Assembly: GCA_024743095.1 (NCBI GenBank)
Contig: JANSXF010000019.1
Coordinates: 1 to 64,000 of the forward strand
DNA from: Flavobacteriaceae bacterium
Lineage (GTDB): Bacteria; Bacteroidota; Bacteroidia; Flavobacteriales; Flavobacteriaceae
DNA: 64,000 nucleotides
Reading direction: 5' to 3'
A program made the translations under genes and the position numbers. The notes under the pieces were generated by a model that saw only the letters and a list, made by a program, of their open reading frames with translations, was not told the origin of the DNA and made no database searches. Shown here one piece after another: positions 42,994 to 51,245 of this stretch (position 1 is its first letter; each line of letters starts with the position of its first letter).

Positions 42994-44657
42994 CCCCGCT
43001 CCAAAGAAAAATCGGAATGCTCCTTTAACTGCGCATCCAGTTCGGCAGAGAAGACCTCCATTTCTTCCGTGGAGTAATTATATGCTTTCTGGAATTCTTC
43101 GAAAACCGGAGCTTTGTATTTTCGCACACTCTCGATATCAAAATACAATCGGCCCGTTCTTCTGATGAAAAAGTCCAATGGATTCAAAGCCATTTCGTGG
43201 GTTATGGTAAATTGCGCTTCGGCCCGAATCATACTTTCTTTGGGTTTGCCGCCTTTTATGTTGGCATAAAGTTCCAAAATGGATTCGGTCTGCTTCCCAT
43301 AAGTGGTCACCAAATACCACGCATCATATTTGGCAAAACCATCCGGCTTAAGTTGGTCTTCAAGGGTGGCCATGTATTTTTTAACGTGTTTGAACTTTTT
43401 AAAGTCATTCCCGCAAAGTGGAATTTTATCGGTAGTGCAATGTCCGAGGGCCGTATCATGGTCCTCCTCCATTTTTTTTGCGATACGGTTCACTGTACGT
43501 TCGGCCATTTTACGGTATCCTGTGAGCTTTCCTCCCGCAATGCTGACCAATCCCGTACCGGAGGTGAAGATTTCATCTTTTCGGGATAGTTCAGATGCCG
43601 ATTTCCCTTCTTCGTGGATCAACGGACGCAGTCCGGCCCAAGAGGAAATGATATCGTCCAGCTCCAATTCAATATCGGGGAACATATTGTTGACGGCTGA
43701 AATCAGGTAGATAGCATCTGCGAGTTCCGTGGTCACATGGTCTTTGTCAGAATTATAGTTTGTGTCCGTGGTGCCTACGTATGTTATTTTCCCTCGTGGG
43801 ATGGCAAACATCATTCGCCCGTCGGGGATATCAAAATAAACGGATTGTCTCACAGGGAGTTTTTCCTTTGGAAACACCAAGTGTACGCCCTTGGTCAAAT
43901 GCAGTCGCTTGCCCTTTTTGGACTGGTTCACACCTCTGAGCTCATCCACCCACGGTCCAGCGGCATTGATCACATATTTTGATGAGATCCTGTACCCATC
44001 TCCGAACACCTGGTCCGTGAACTTGACCCCTGCTACTTGCTGATCTTCATAAATAAAATCGGTAACCTTGGTATAATTGAATATCTCAGCACCAAATTGA
44101 AGGCTCGTTTTAAGGTTTTCCAAGGTCAATCGGGCATCATCGGTTCGGTATTCGGCATAGTATCCCGCGCCGTTCAATATCTTTTTGGGCAAAAGGGGCT
44201 CCAATTTCATGGCCGCCTTTTTCTCCAGCATTTGCCGTTTATCATCCCCGGAAACCTGGGCCAAAATATCATAGACTTTCAAACCAATGGACGTCAACCA
44301 TTTCCCATAGGATCCACCCTCGATGAGCGGGAGCAGCATTTTTTCCGGAAGCACTAAATGCGGGGCCAATTTATGTACAATGGCCCTTTCGGAACCTACC
44401 TCTTTTACCAACCAAAAATCGAATTGCTTTAAGTAACGCAGGCCACCGTGAATCAATTTGGTGGATTTGCTACTGGTGCCCGAGGCAAAATCCCCTTTTT
44501 CGAGCAACAATACCTTCAATCCACGAGAAGATGCATCCAGGGCAATGCCCGCTCCAGTGATTCCACCGCCGATCACTACAAGGTCATAGGTGGTGTCGGC
44601 CGCTTTTTGCAGCTTGTTCTTTCTGTCCAGGTTGGAAAAAGCAATGTTCTCGCCCAT
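42990..44657 (-). CDS. glpD: FAD-dependent glycerol-3-phosphate dehydrogenase
   Basis: Membrane-associated flavoenzyme oxidising glycerol-3-phosphate to dihydroxyacetone phosphate and passing electrons to quinone. It has 555 residues. The FAD-binding GxGxxG motif is in YDLVVIGGGITGAGIALDAS, followed by LLLEKGDFASGTSSKSTKLIHGGLRYL, the G3P dehydrogenase signature. YVINAAGPWVDEL and SIAGGKLTGYRKMAERTVN complete the FAD fold. It is opposed tail to tail with gpsA, which makes the same metabolite by the reverse reaction. An ABM protein gene lies just upstream. Confidence 0.94.
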   Translation of the reverse strand: MGENIAFSNLDRKNKLQKAADTTYDLVVIGGGITGAGIALDASSRGLKVLLLEKGDFASGTSSKSTKLIHGGLRYLKQFDFWLVKEVGSERAIVHKLAPHLVLPEKMLLPLIEGGSYGKWLTSIGLKVYDILAQVSGDDKRQMLEKKAAMKLEPLLPKKILNGAGYYAEYRTDDARLTLENLKTSLQFGAEIFNYTKVTDFIYEDQQVAGVKFTDQVFGDGYRISSKYVINAAGPWVDELRGVNQSKKGKRLHLTKGVHLVFPKEKLPVRQSVYFDIPDGRMMFAIPRGKITYVGTTDTNYNSDKDHVTTELADAIYLISAVNNMFPDIELELDDIISSWAGLRPLIHEEGKSASELSRKDEIFTSGTGLVSIAGGKLTGYRKMAERTVNRIAKKMEEDHDTALGHCTTDKIPLCGNDFKKFKHVKKYMATLEDQLKPDGFAKYDAWYLVTTYGKQTESILELYANIKGGKPKESMIRAEAQFTITHEMALNPLDFFIRRTGRLYFDIESVRKYKAPVFEEFQKAYNYSTEEMEVFSAELDAQLKEHSDFSLERG

Positions 44658-44661
44658 GTTT

Positions 44662-44970
44662 CTATTTGTTGAATTCGTATTCGCGTTCCACCTTGCAAAT
44701 CCTGACCTTGTACCAGGAATACCATGTTTTTATCCCATTTTTTTGGGCCTGTTGATGGTCCAAATTGGCTTTCCAATCGGCAATGGCCCCCAGACTTTCC
44801 CAATAACTTACGGTAATGCCAACTCCCTCCCGGGCACTTTCCATATCCAAAAAACCAGGTTGCTTTCTGGCCAATGCTTCCATTTCTTCCGCCATTTTGG
44901 CATATCCTTGGTCTCCATCTCTTCGGAGACTGGTGAAAATTACGGCGTAATATGGTTTGGCAAGCTCCAT
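44662..44970 (-). CDS. ABM-domain (antibiotic biosynthesis monooxygenase-like) protein
   Basis: Small ferredoxin-like fold protein of 102 residues. PYYAVIFTSLRRDGDQGYAK, EEMEALARKQPGFLDMESAR and VGITVSYWESLGAIADWKAN are the three ABM strands and helix; the typical W at KTWYSWYKVRI is present. Such proteins often act as small stress or quinone-related oxygenases, but the role here is unknown. It starts directly after the stop of the upstream hypothetical gene and ends 4 bp before glpD. Confidence 0.86.
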   Translation of the reverse strand: MELAKPYYAVIFTSLRRDGDQGYAKMAEEMEALARKQPGFLDMESAREGVGITVSYWESLGAIADWKANLDHQQAQKNGIKTWYSWYKVRICKVEREYEFNK

Positions 44971-45327
44971 TTAAGTGATGTATTCCTTCTCCATAAAATA
45001 ATTCACCAAGGCCTCCTTCATCAGTACAGTTTGTTCCCCTGCCTTAAGTGGCGGCAATTCTTCCTTCATACTATAGTGCGGCCATCCATCGTCATCGAAA
45101 AAATCAAAATCATAGTAGCCATACGGTTCCAACAACCGGCAGATGGCAATATGCATCAGGTTGACCTTCTCGTCCTTTTTAAATTTACGATGAAAATTGC
45201 CCAATTCCTGAACGCCCACCAAATAGACGATCCCGTCCAGTTCCAATGGATCGCCATCCGAAAATTGTGCAGAGAGTTTCTCCACCAAAAATTCCCATCG
45301 CTCCTTTAATTGTTCGTCTCTTGACAT
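44971..45327 (-). CDS. Conserved flavobacterial hypothetical protein
   Basis: Cytosolic acidic protein of 118 residues with no recognised domain. Features seen: the first 30 residues are helical (MSRDEQLKERWEFLVEKLSA), LELDGIVYLVGVQELGNFHR and EKVNLMHIAICRLLEPYGYY form a mixed core, and FDFFDDDGWPHYSMKEELPP is a strongly acidic loop. The start was moved from a TTG to the ATG seven codons on. A TACCTTTG promoter element lies upstream. It abuts the ABM gene with no gap and probably forms an operon with it and glpD. Confidence 0.75.
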   Translation of the reverse strand: MSRDEQLKERWEFLVEKLSAQFSDGDPLELDGIVYLVGVQELGNFHRKFKKDEKVNLMHIAICRLLEPYGYYDFDFFDDDGWPHYSMKEELPPLKAGEQTVLMKEALVNYFMEKEYIT

Positions 45328-45345
45328 GTGATCTGATATGAATGC

Positions 45346-45353
45346 CAAAGGTA
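45346..45353 (-). promoter_or_regulatory. -7 promoter element for the hypothetical-ABM-glpD genes
   Basis: Perfect TACCTTTG on minus, 18 bp upstream of the chosen ATG; it overlaps the track's TTG start, which supports the later start. Confidence 0.5.
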
Positions 45354-45366
45354 CAAATCAATATTC

Positions 45367-45374
45367 TATATTTG
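45367..45374 (+). promoter_or_regulatory. -7 promoter element for the CvpA gene
   Basis: Perfect TATATTTG on plus, 13 bp before the ATG. This makes a back-to-back pair with the minus-strand element just to its left. Confidence 0.5.
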
Positions 45375-45387
45375 TTAAAACCCGTGT

Positions 45388-45918
45388 ATGAGCTTTTTGG
45401 ATATAATCATCGGAATTCTTTTGGTCTGGGGCCTCTATAAAGGCCTAAAGAACGGCCTTTTTGTTGAGCTTGCTTCCCTGATCGCTTTGATCGCCGGAAT
45501 ATATGGTGCCATCCATTTTTCGTACATCACCGGCGATTACCTTGCCGAACGTTTTGATTGGAGCGACCAGTACCTAAAAATTGCCGCGTTCCTGATTACT
45601 TTTTTTGCCATAATCATTGTGGTGAACTTGGCCGGAAAATTTTTGACCAAAATCGCTGATTTTGCCATGCTCGGACTTTTGAACAAAATTGCCGGGGGCA
45701 TTTTTGGGGCCCTCAAGGTTGCCGTCATCTTAGGGGCATTTTTAATTTTCTTCGAAAAACTGGCCTCTCCCTTGGGACTGATCAACGAGGAAACCAAGCA
45801 AGAATCTGTTTTCTATGGGCCCATCAAGGAGATTGGGGATTTGGTCTTTTCCTACGTGTTGGATAATGAAGAAAATACCCCTTCAAAAGAAACAGAAACA
45901 AGAGAGGACATTATATAA
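45388..45918 (+). CDS. CvpA-family membrane protein
   Basis: Inner-membrane protein of 176 residues with four predicted helices. IIIGILLVWGLYKGLKNGLF is the CvpA N-terminal signature, LNKIAGGIFGALKVAVILGAF the conserved loop and third to fourth helix. In E. coli CvpA is needed for colicin V production and envelope homeostasis, but the molecular role is unclear. The acidic C-terminus (NEENTPSKETETREDII) is cytosolic. Monocistronic; the 186-bp gap that follows shows nothing obvious. Confidence 0.85.
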   Translation: MSFLDIIIGILLVWGLYKGLKNGLFVELASLIALIAGIYGAIHFSYITGDYLAERFDWSDQYLKIAAFLITFFAIIIVVNLAGKFLTKIADFAMLGLLNKIAGGIFGALKVAVILGAFLIFFEKLASPLGLINEETKQESVFYGPIKEIGDLVFSYVLDNEENTPSKETETREDII

Positions 45919-46104
45919 ACGGTTTACTTTTCCCGATAAAATGATCTGAATTTTATCCAAAAAATCCCCTCCACAACAATTTCCTGTATTTCAACCTGAT
46001 AAAGTGCCCTGATATGGAATTTTCATGGAAAAGGGAAGCATCTCCGTTAGCTTAGCACCGAGAACATTAGGGAACTTAGAACACTCCCGGAAAACACCCC
46101 GAAA

Positions 46105-46617
46105 ATGAAAAAAGTATATGGCATTCCATTGGTCATAGTGCTTGCTATTGCATTGAGTCACTGCAGTACATCTCCTGTACAGCAAGAAGAGCAAGATTAT
46201 ACCGAAGCAACTCTTGGAAACGAAAAAGTTACCGTGGATCCCGTTAAAATGGAGGCAGACCTATTAAATTTGGTAAATGGGTACCGCGGGTCCAATGGGC
46301 TCACTATTTTGGACAAAAGCGACCCCGCTTATAAATATGCCGAGGAGCATAACGATTACATGATCTCCAAAAACACGCTTAGCCACGATAATTTCCAATC
46401 CCGGGCAGAAAAGATTGCCGAGGAAACCAATGCGATCAGCGTATCTGAAAACGTGGCCAGATACTATGTTTCAGCAGAAAAAACTTTGGAGGGTTGGCTC
46501 AACAGTTCATCCCATAAAGAAGCCATGGAAGGCGACTTTTCCCATACCACCTTGAGCGTCCAATTGGATAAGCAAGGTAGGCCCTACTATACCCAGATAT
46601 TTATAAAGGTAAAATAA
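46105..46617 (+). CDS. CAP/SCP-domain lipoprotein
   Basis: Exported lipoprotein of 170 residues; Cys20 in LSHC is the lipobox. The CAP (PR-1/Ag5/SCP) domain begins about 50: DLLNLVNGYRGSNGLTILDK, then ASDPAYKYAEEHNDYM, SVSENVARYY and LNSSSHKEAM, matching the HxxN/SExH core roughly. Bacterial CAP proteins are secreted and generally of unknown function. A good terminator follows. Confidence 0.85.
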   Translation: MKKVYGIPLVIVLAIALSHCSTSPVQQEEQDYTEATLGNEKVTVDPVKMEADLLNLVNGYRGSNGLTILDKSDPAYKYAEEHNDYMISKNTLSHDNFQSRAEKIAEETNAISVSENVARYYVSAEKTLEGWLNSSSHKEAMEGDFSHTTLSVQLDKQGRPYYTQIFIKVK

Positions 46618-46640
46618 ACCGACCGCTATACCCCCTATTG

Positions 46641-46668
46641 AAGACCTGCCAAGAAGCAGGTCTTTTTT
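46641..46668 (+). terminator. Terminator after the CAP lipoprotein gene
   Basis: AAGACCTGC-CAAGAA-GCAGGTCTT, a 9-bp stem with six T in total following on plus. The ORF-track start of the next gene overlaps its tail, another reason to place that start later. Confidence 0.8.
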
Positions 46669-46723
46669 GTTAATCGCTATGTTCACAGCAAGGTTTTTTT
46701 TACCTTTCGTAAAATCTTTGAAC

Positions 46724-47266
46724 ATGGCGATAAAGGAACCTTTTAACCTAAATAAGTGGATTGAGGAAAACCGGGACACCCTAAAACCACCGGTAGGCAA
46801 TAAAAATCTTTATAAAGAATCCGGTGATTACATCGTGATGATCGTAGCTGGCCCAAATGCCAGAAAGGATTATCACTACAATGAGACCGAGGAACTTTTC
46901 TATCAGCTAGAGGGGAACATCGAGGTCCACATCCAAGAAGATGGCCAAAAAAAGACCATGAAACTAGGGCCTGGGGATATGTACCTTCATCCCGCCAAGG
47001 TTCCACATTCCCCTGCTCGCCAAGAAGGTTCCATAGGATTGGTGATCGAGCGAAAACGAAACCATCTTGATGCCGAAGATGGCCTATTGTGGTTCTGCGA
47101 CAACTGTAACCATAAGTTGTACCAGACTTACTTTAAACTAAACGATATCGAGAAGGATTTCTTGGGCCATTTTAAACACTTTTACGGTTCGGAAGACTTA
47201 CGCACTTGCGACAATTGTGGTACGGTCATGCCCGTAGATGAACGTTTTGTAGCCAAGGAAGAATGA
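46724..47266 (+). CDS. nbaC: 3-hydroxyanthranilate 3,4-dioxygenase
   Basis: Iron enzyme cleaving the ring of 3-hydroxyanthranilate to the precursor of quinolinate in the kynurenine to NAD route. The 180 residues from the ATG match the bacterial enzyme. Predicted iron ligands H51, E57 and H95 sit in DYHYNETEELFY and AKVPHS, and a rubredoxin-like second metal site is formed by C125, C128, C162 and C165 (CDNC..CDNC). The track start is a TTG in the terminator tail; the ATG of MAIKEPFNL is used. It overlaps the DUF1304 gene by four bases. Tryptophan dioxygenase is the other pathway gene in the window. Confidence 0.95.
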   Translation: MAIKEPFNLNKWIEENRDTLKPPVGNKNLYKESGDYIVMIVAGPNARKDYHYNETEELFYQLEGNIEVHIQEDGQKKTMKLGPGDMYLHPAKVPHSPARQEGSIGLVIERKRNHLDAEDGLLWFCDNCNHKLYQTYFKLNDIEKDFLGHFKHFYGSEDLRTCDNCGTVMPVDERFVAKEE

Positions 47267-47637
47267 TACTCGTTCCAGCAAAGATCATTATCGGTATTGT
47301 GGCAGTGCTGCATATTTACTTTTTGTGGTTGGAGATGTTTGCGTGGACCACAAGGGCAAAAAAAGTTTTCCGCTCTTTGCCAGGGCATTTGTTCGAGCCA
47401 ACCAAAACATTGGCTGCAAACCAAGGCCTTTATAATGGTTTTTTGGCTGCCGGACTGATATGGTCGTTATTAATTGAAGATACGTATTGGCAAATCTATG
47501 TGGGATTGTTCTTTTTGGGCTGTGTTGCCGTTGCGGGTATTTATGGCGCAGCTACCGCATCAAGGAAAATTTTCACGGTACAGGCACTACCTGCACTGAC
47601 CGGGATTCTTCTCTTGTTGATTCATCTATTGCAGTAA
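47263..47637 (+). CDS. DUF1304 membrane protein
   Basis: Integral membrane protein of 124 residues with four helices. IIIGIVAVLHIYFLWLEMFA and WTTRAKKVFRSLP then NQGLYNGFLAAGLIW are characteristic DUF1304 segments, with GCVAVAGIYGAATASRKI in the third. The function is unknown. It is translationally coupled (ATGA overlap) to the 3-hydroxyanthranilate dioxygenase gene. Confidence 0.9.
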   Translation: MILVPAKIIIGIVAVLHIYFLWLEMFAWTTRAKKVFRSLPGHLFEPTKTLAANQGLYNGFLAAGLIWSLLIEDTYWQIYVGLFFLGCVAVAGIYGAATASRKIFTVQALPALTGILLLLIHLLQ

Positions 47638-47707
47638 AGCGTTCATCCTCTAGGAGATTATTTGTATAATTGTAAAAATATAACAATACACTCTTAAAAA
47701 GTTATAA

Positions 47708-49261
47708 ATGTCAAAAACAGCAACTGCTTTTGGAATAGAAGATGCCCTGAAGGAATTGGGCCTGAACCAAGTGAACAATGGTACTTCCACAGGAAAAGAT
47801 TGGTTTTCCAAAGGAGACCTCATAGAATCGTATTCACCGGTTGATGGAGCCCTAATTGGAAAGGTAAGGTCAACAACACGGGAAGATTACGAGAAGGTCA
47901 TCACCTCTGCCCAAACAGGTTTTAAGAAATGGCGTACCATGCCGGCTCCACAACGTGGAGAAATAGTCCGGAAGTTTAATGATGAACTACGCAGATTAAA
48001 GGAGCCCCTGGGCAAGTTGGTCTCCTACGAAATGGGCAAAAGTTATCAAGAAGGACTGGGAGAGGTACAGGAAATGATCGACATTTGTGATTTTGCCGTC
48101 GGCCTATCCCGCCAATTACATGGGCTGACAATGCACAGTGAACGTCCCGGTCACAGGATGTACGAACAATATCATCCCCTAGGAGTGGTCGGTATAATTT
48201 CCGCGTTTAACTTCCCGGTGGCCGTTTGGTCTTGGAACACTGCTTTGGCCTGGGTCTGTGGAGATGCCTGTATTTGGAAAGGTTCCGAGAAAACACCAAT
48301 GACCTCGGTAGCCTGTCAAAATATAGCTGCAAGGGTATTCACCGAAAATGGTGTCCCCGAAGGAATCTCCTGTTTGATCACGGGAGATTATACCGTGGGG
48401 GAGTTCATGACCAAAGATGAAAGAATCCCTTTGATCTCGGCAACAGGTTCTACCAGAATGGGAAAAACAGTGGCCAGAACTGTTGGGGAAAGACTAGGAA
48501 AGTCCTTATTGGAACTCGGTGGGAACAATGCCATCATAGTAACACCCGATGCCAATATAAAAAATACAGTGATAGGTGCTGTTTTTGGTGCCGTGGGTAC
48601 CTGCGGGCAGCGTTGTACATCCACACGTAGGCTGATTGTGCACGAAGATGTGTACGACAAGGTCAAGAATGCCATAGTTGATGCGTACAGGCAAATCCGT
48701 ATTGGCAATCCGTTGGATGAGGACAACCATGTTGGGCCACTTATCGATAAAGATGCCGTCAAAAATTATTTGAACGCCCTAGAAAAGGTAAAGGTCGAAG
48801 GAGGTAACATCTTGGTTGAAGGAGGCGTTCTAAAAGGCGAAGGCTATCAAAGCGGTTGTTATGTAAAACCAGCCATTGCCGAAGCTGAAAACCACTTCGA
48901 GATTGTCCAACACGAGACTTTTGGCCCAGTACTTTATATATTAAAATATAGTGGCGACCTGGAAAATGCATTGGATATGCAAAATGGGGTAAGGCAAGGG
49001 CTATCATCGGCCATAATGACCAACAACTTAAGGGAGGCCGAACGATTCCTCTCCGTTGAAGGTTCGGATTGCGGAATTGCCAATGTAAACATAGGTACTT
49101 CCGGAGCTGAGATCGGTGGGGCCTTTGGTGGTGAAAAAGAAACTGGCGGTGGAAGAGAAAGTGGTTCCGACGCTTGGAAAGTATACATGCGAAGACAGAC
49201 CAACACTATCAACTATACTACCGAGCTACCGCTAGCACAGGGCATTAAGTTCGATCTATAA
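47708..49261 (+). CDS. Aldehyde dehydrogenase, ALDH7 (alpha-aminoadipic semialdehyde) type
   Basis: NAD-dependent aldehyde dehydrogenase of 517 residues. GIISAFNFPVAVWSWNTALA is the cofactor pocket, ELGGNNAIIV the catalytic Glu segment, GTCGQRCTSTRRL the catalytic Cys region, HETFGPVLYILKY the C-terminal motif. The N-terminal FGIEDALKELGL and the closing sequence resemble the ALDH7/antiquitin family, which oxidises alpha-aminoadipate semialdehyde (or its cyclic form) in lysine breakdown. The ALDH7 substrate is known for the family, not shown here. No other lysine-catabolism genes are adjacent. Confidence 0.9.
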   Translation: MSKTATAFGIEDALKELGLNQVNNGTSTGKDWFSKGDLIESYSPVDGALIGKVRSTTREDYEKVITSAQTGFKKWRTMPAPQRGEIVRKFNDELRRLKEPLGKLVSYEMGKSYQEGLGEVQEMIDICDFAVGLSRQLHGLTMHSERPGHRMYEQYHPLGVVGIISAFNFPVAVWSWNTALAWVCGDACIWKGSEKTPMTSVACQNIAARVFTENGVPEGISCLITGDYTVGEFMTKDERIPLISATGSTRMGKTVARTVGERLGKSLLELGGNNAIIVTPDANIKNTVIGAVFGAVGTCGQRCTSTRRLIVHEDVYDKVKNAIVDAYRQIRIGNPLDEDNHVGPLIDKDAVKNYLNALEKVKVEGGNILVEGGVLKGEGYQSGCYVKPAIAEAENHFEIVQHETFGPVLYILKYSGDLENALDMQNGVRQGLSSAIMTNNLREAERFLSVEGSDCGIANVNIGTSGAEIGGAFGGEKETGGGRESGSDAWKVYMRRQTNTINYTTELPLAQGIKFDL

Positions 49262-49274
49262 AAAAGAAAAGCCG

Positions 49275-49302
49275 CCCATTTTGACATAGTGCTAAATGGG
49301 CA
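49275..49302. terminator. Hairpin after the ALDH7 gene, in the 360-bp gap
   Basis: GCCCATTT and AAATGGGC give an 8-bp stem around a 12-nt loop. A T-rich run (CTTTTCTTTTTT) follows it only on the minus strand, although the gene that ends here is on plus. The adjoining AAAACCAACTTAACTAACTC loosely resembles the 17-bp elements elsewhere. The remaining gap to the HhH gene (49303-49621) is very AT-rich and holds no convincing gene; the minus-strand 80-residue ORF there looks like noise. Confidence 0.55.
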
Positions 49303-49524
49303 GTCTTTAAAACCAACTTAACTAACTCAAACTTAACTTTAAAACCCTATTTCAGTGCCGGATCATTGTCGGGAGAAAAAGGGCTCTTCACTTAATGTTG
49401 AGTTCCAAATTTCTAAATATTTAATGGAGAAATTAAGGGTGATATTACAATTGGTTCCGAAAAGTGTATAGTTGGTATCTTTTATTTTATTTTCTGTTTT
49501 TAATTTTTTCCACAAAAGACGGTT

Positions 49525-49532
49525 ATTTTTGC
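49525..49532 (+). promoter_or_regulatory. -7 promoter element upstream of the helix-hairpin-helix gene
   Basis: Perfect TATTTTTG on plus, 89 bp before the ATG. No clear -33; the region is so AT-rich that this could be chance. Confidence 0.3.
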
Positions 49533-49621
49533 AAATAGCGTAGTTTCTGTCCGTTTTATTTAGATTTTTAAGATTTTTTTGATAATTTAAATAAACAGTT
49601 TTCATTGTTCATTCAAAGACT

Positions 49622-50185
49622 ATGGATTGGTTAGGCACTTCGACGTGGTATTGGCTCTGTTTGGCCATTACGGGGATAGTCTCCGGGATTTTGGGATACT
49701 TTTTTGGCAGATCCGACACTCCCTCCATTTCGGATAAATCCCTCGAATTGAATGTACTTGAAATAGAAAATGCCAAATTAAAATCGGACCTTGAAACTTG
49801 CCGAGAACGGTTGGGTCCGGACCCTCTCAAGACCAAGAGCTTCAAGCTTGATCCAGAAATAAAACTTTCAACAAAGAGGGACTTTATTTTTAACGCAGAC
49901 AAAGCTAAAGTAACTTTTGGCAAGACCATCACGGAAAACGACCTGAAGCTTATCGAGGGAATCGGGCCCAAAATCGAAAAGCTATTCCATAATTTCAATA
50001 TTAAAACATGGAAGGACCTCTCTGAAACCTCAGTCGACAAATGCCAAGAAGTGCTCAACTCCGGCGGAAGCCGTTATCGGATACACGACCCGGCCTCATG
50101 GCCAATGCAGGCAAAGATGGCCTACGAAGGACATTGGGAACAACTATTTAATTGGCAAGAGAAGCATAGGGCCGGAAAATATTGA
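49622..50185 (+). CDS. Membrane-anchored helix-hairpin-helix protein
   Basis: Protein of 187 residues with one N-terminal transmembrane helix (about 9-29, WYWLCLAITGIVSGILGYFF), a short coiled-coil stretch (LELNVLEIENAKLKSDLETC), and a C-terminal helix-hairpin-helix-like domain (DLKLIEGIGPKIEKLFHNFN, QEVLNSGGSRYRIHDPASWP). The GIGPKIE motif resembles the DUF4332/flap-endonuclease-like HhH proteins that some Bacteroidetes have beside ribosomal or membrane genes. Nucleic-acid binding at the membrane is only an inference. Confidence 0.75.
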   Translation: MDWLGTSTWYWLCLAITGIVSGILGYFFGRSDTPSISDKSLELNVLEIENAKLKSDLETCRERLGPDPLKTKSFKLDPEIKLSTKRDFIFNADKAKVTFGKTITENDLKLIEGIGPKIEKLFHNFNIKTWKDLSETSVDKCQEVLNSGGSRYRIHDPASWPMQAKMAYEGHWEQLFNWQEKHRAGKY

Positions 50186-50192
50186 CACAGCA

Positions 50193-50208
50193 AAGACAGA
50201 CCTGTCTT
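50193..50208. terminator. Short hairpin between convergent genes
   Basis: AAGACAG-AC-CTGTCTT, a 7-bp perfect inverted repeat with two loop bases in the 24-bp gap between the HhH and desaturase genes. There is no T-run, so a terminator role is uncertain. Confidence 0.35.
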
Positions 50209-50209
50209 C

Positions 50210-51205
50210 CTACATCATACCGTTTGCTTCCACCCATTTAAAGGTGTACTGCTCTTGTGAAAATTGCATTCGCTCGGAAATCCGTTGTAAACGTTCCGGG
50301 AGTTTCATCAAATACACCCTTGACTTCTCAGCTTGGTCGGAAAGTCCGCGAAGGTTTCCAATGTCCCAATAATCGTTCAGCTTCTTCAGAATATCAATAT
50401 AATCCTGTGCGGTATAAACCCCCAAACGTTGCGCACAATTGGAAAACTGCTCAAAGGCTTCACCTATGGTACCTCCGGATTCACGTAAAAAATGGGCGGG
50501 CATTACAATTTTTTTCTTCATCATATCTGCAAAGGCCAAAACCATTCCATCGGGATCTTGTCCCATAATGGTCTTCACAAATTCGCGATATGCCAAATGG
50601 TGCCTCATTTCGTCACCTGCGATGATGGTGCACATTTTGGCCAACAGACCATTCCCTTTTTGTTTGGCCATCTTCCCGACCCTCTTGTGCGAAATATTGG
50701 TTGCCAACTCCTGAAAGGTGGTATAGACAAAATTTTTGTAGGGGTCTCTGTCCGTTCCTATATCGAATCCATCAGAAATCAGGTGCTGGGTGGTTATCTC
50801 GATCTCCCGCATGTTCACTCGGCCTGAGAGGTACAAATACTTGTTCAAAACATCGCCATGTCGATTCTCTTCGGCCGTCCATGCCCGCACCCATTTGCTC
50901 CAACCGTTTTCTTTGCCACTATGCTGATCTATGCCTTCCACGTCCATCAACCAAGATTCATAGGTAGGCAGCGCTTCTTCTGTTATGGTATCGGCCACAA
51001 GGGTCACCCAAAAATCATATCCAAGCTCCTTTGCCTCTCCACGAAGCTTCTCCACTTCATCAAAAAACTTATCACTTTGGGAATCCGGCAAAAAATCTGT
51101 GGGCTGCCATATTTTTTCGGTCGGGATCAGAAACTCGTTCATAAAACCGTCAACTTTGGGCTCAATGGCCTGCATCACTTCCAACCTTACATTCTTTATC
51201 GACAT
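50210..51205 (-). CDS. Acyl-ACP desaturase
   Basis: Soluble di-iron enzyme introducing a double bond into acyl-ACP, 331 residues (FA_desaturase_2, stearoyl-ACP type). The iron-binding EExxH motifs are in TAEENRHGDVLNKYLYLSGR and GDEMRHHLAYREFVK, and the segment YESWLMDVEGIDQHSGKENG is typical of bacterial DesA-like forms. It would adjust membrane fluidity, but chain specificity is unknown. Monocistronic. The 40 bp before the phosphatase gene are AT-rich. Confidence 0.93.
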   Translation of the reverse strand: MSIKNVRLEVMQAIEPKVDGFMNEFLIPTEKIWQPTDFLPDSQSDKFFDEVEKLRGEAKELGYDFWVTLVADTITEEALPTYESWLMDVEGIDQHSGKENGWSKWVRAWTAEENRHGDVLNKYLYLSGRVNMREIEITTQHLISDGFDIGTDRDPYKNFVYTTFQELATNISHKRVGKMAKQKGNGLLAKMCTIIAGDEMRHHLAYREFVKTIMGQDPDGMVLAFADMMKKKIVMPAHFLRESGGTIGEAFEQFSNCAQRLGVYTAQDYIDILKKLNDYWDIGNLRGLSDQAEKSRVYLMKLPERLQRISERMQFSQEQYTFKWVEANGMM

Positions 51206-51245
51206 AATACGGGGTTTTTACAAAGGTCTTTATAATTTAATGAAA

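Noticed and set aside
41992-44657. gpsA and glpD as one operon
   Set aside because: They are convergent and overlap only at their stops; their opposing reactions do not imply co-transcription.
49363-49605. 80-residue minus-strand ORF in the gap before the HhH gene
   Set aside because: Composition is Asn/Lys-rich as expected from AT-rich noncoding DNA, with no domain, no promoter and no partner.
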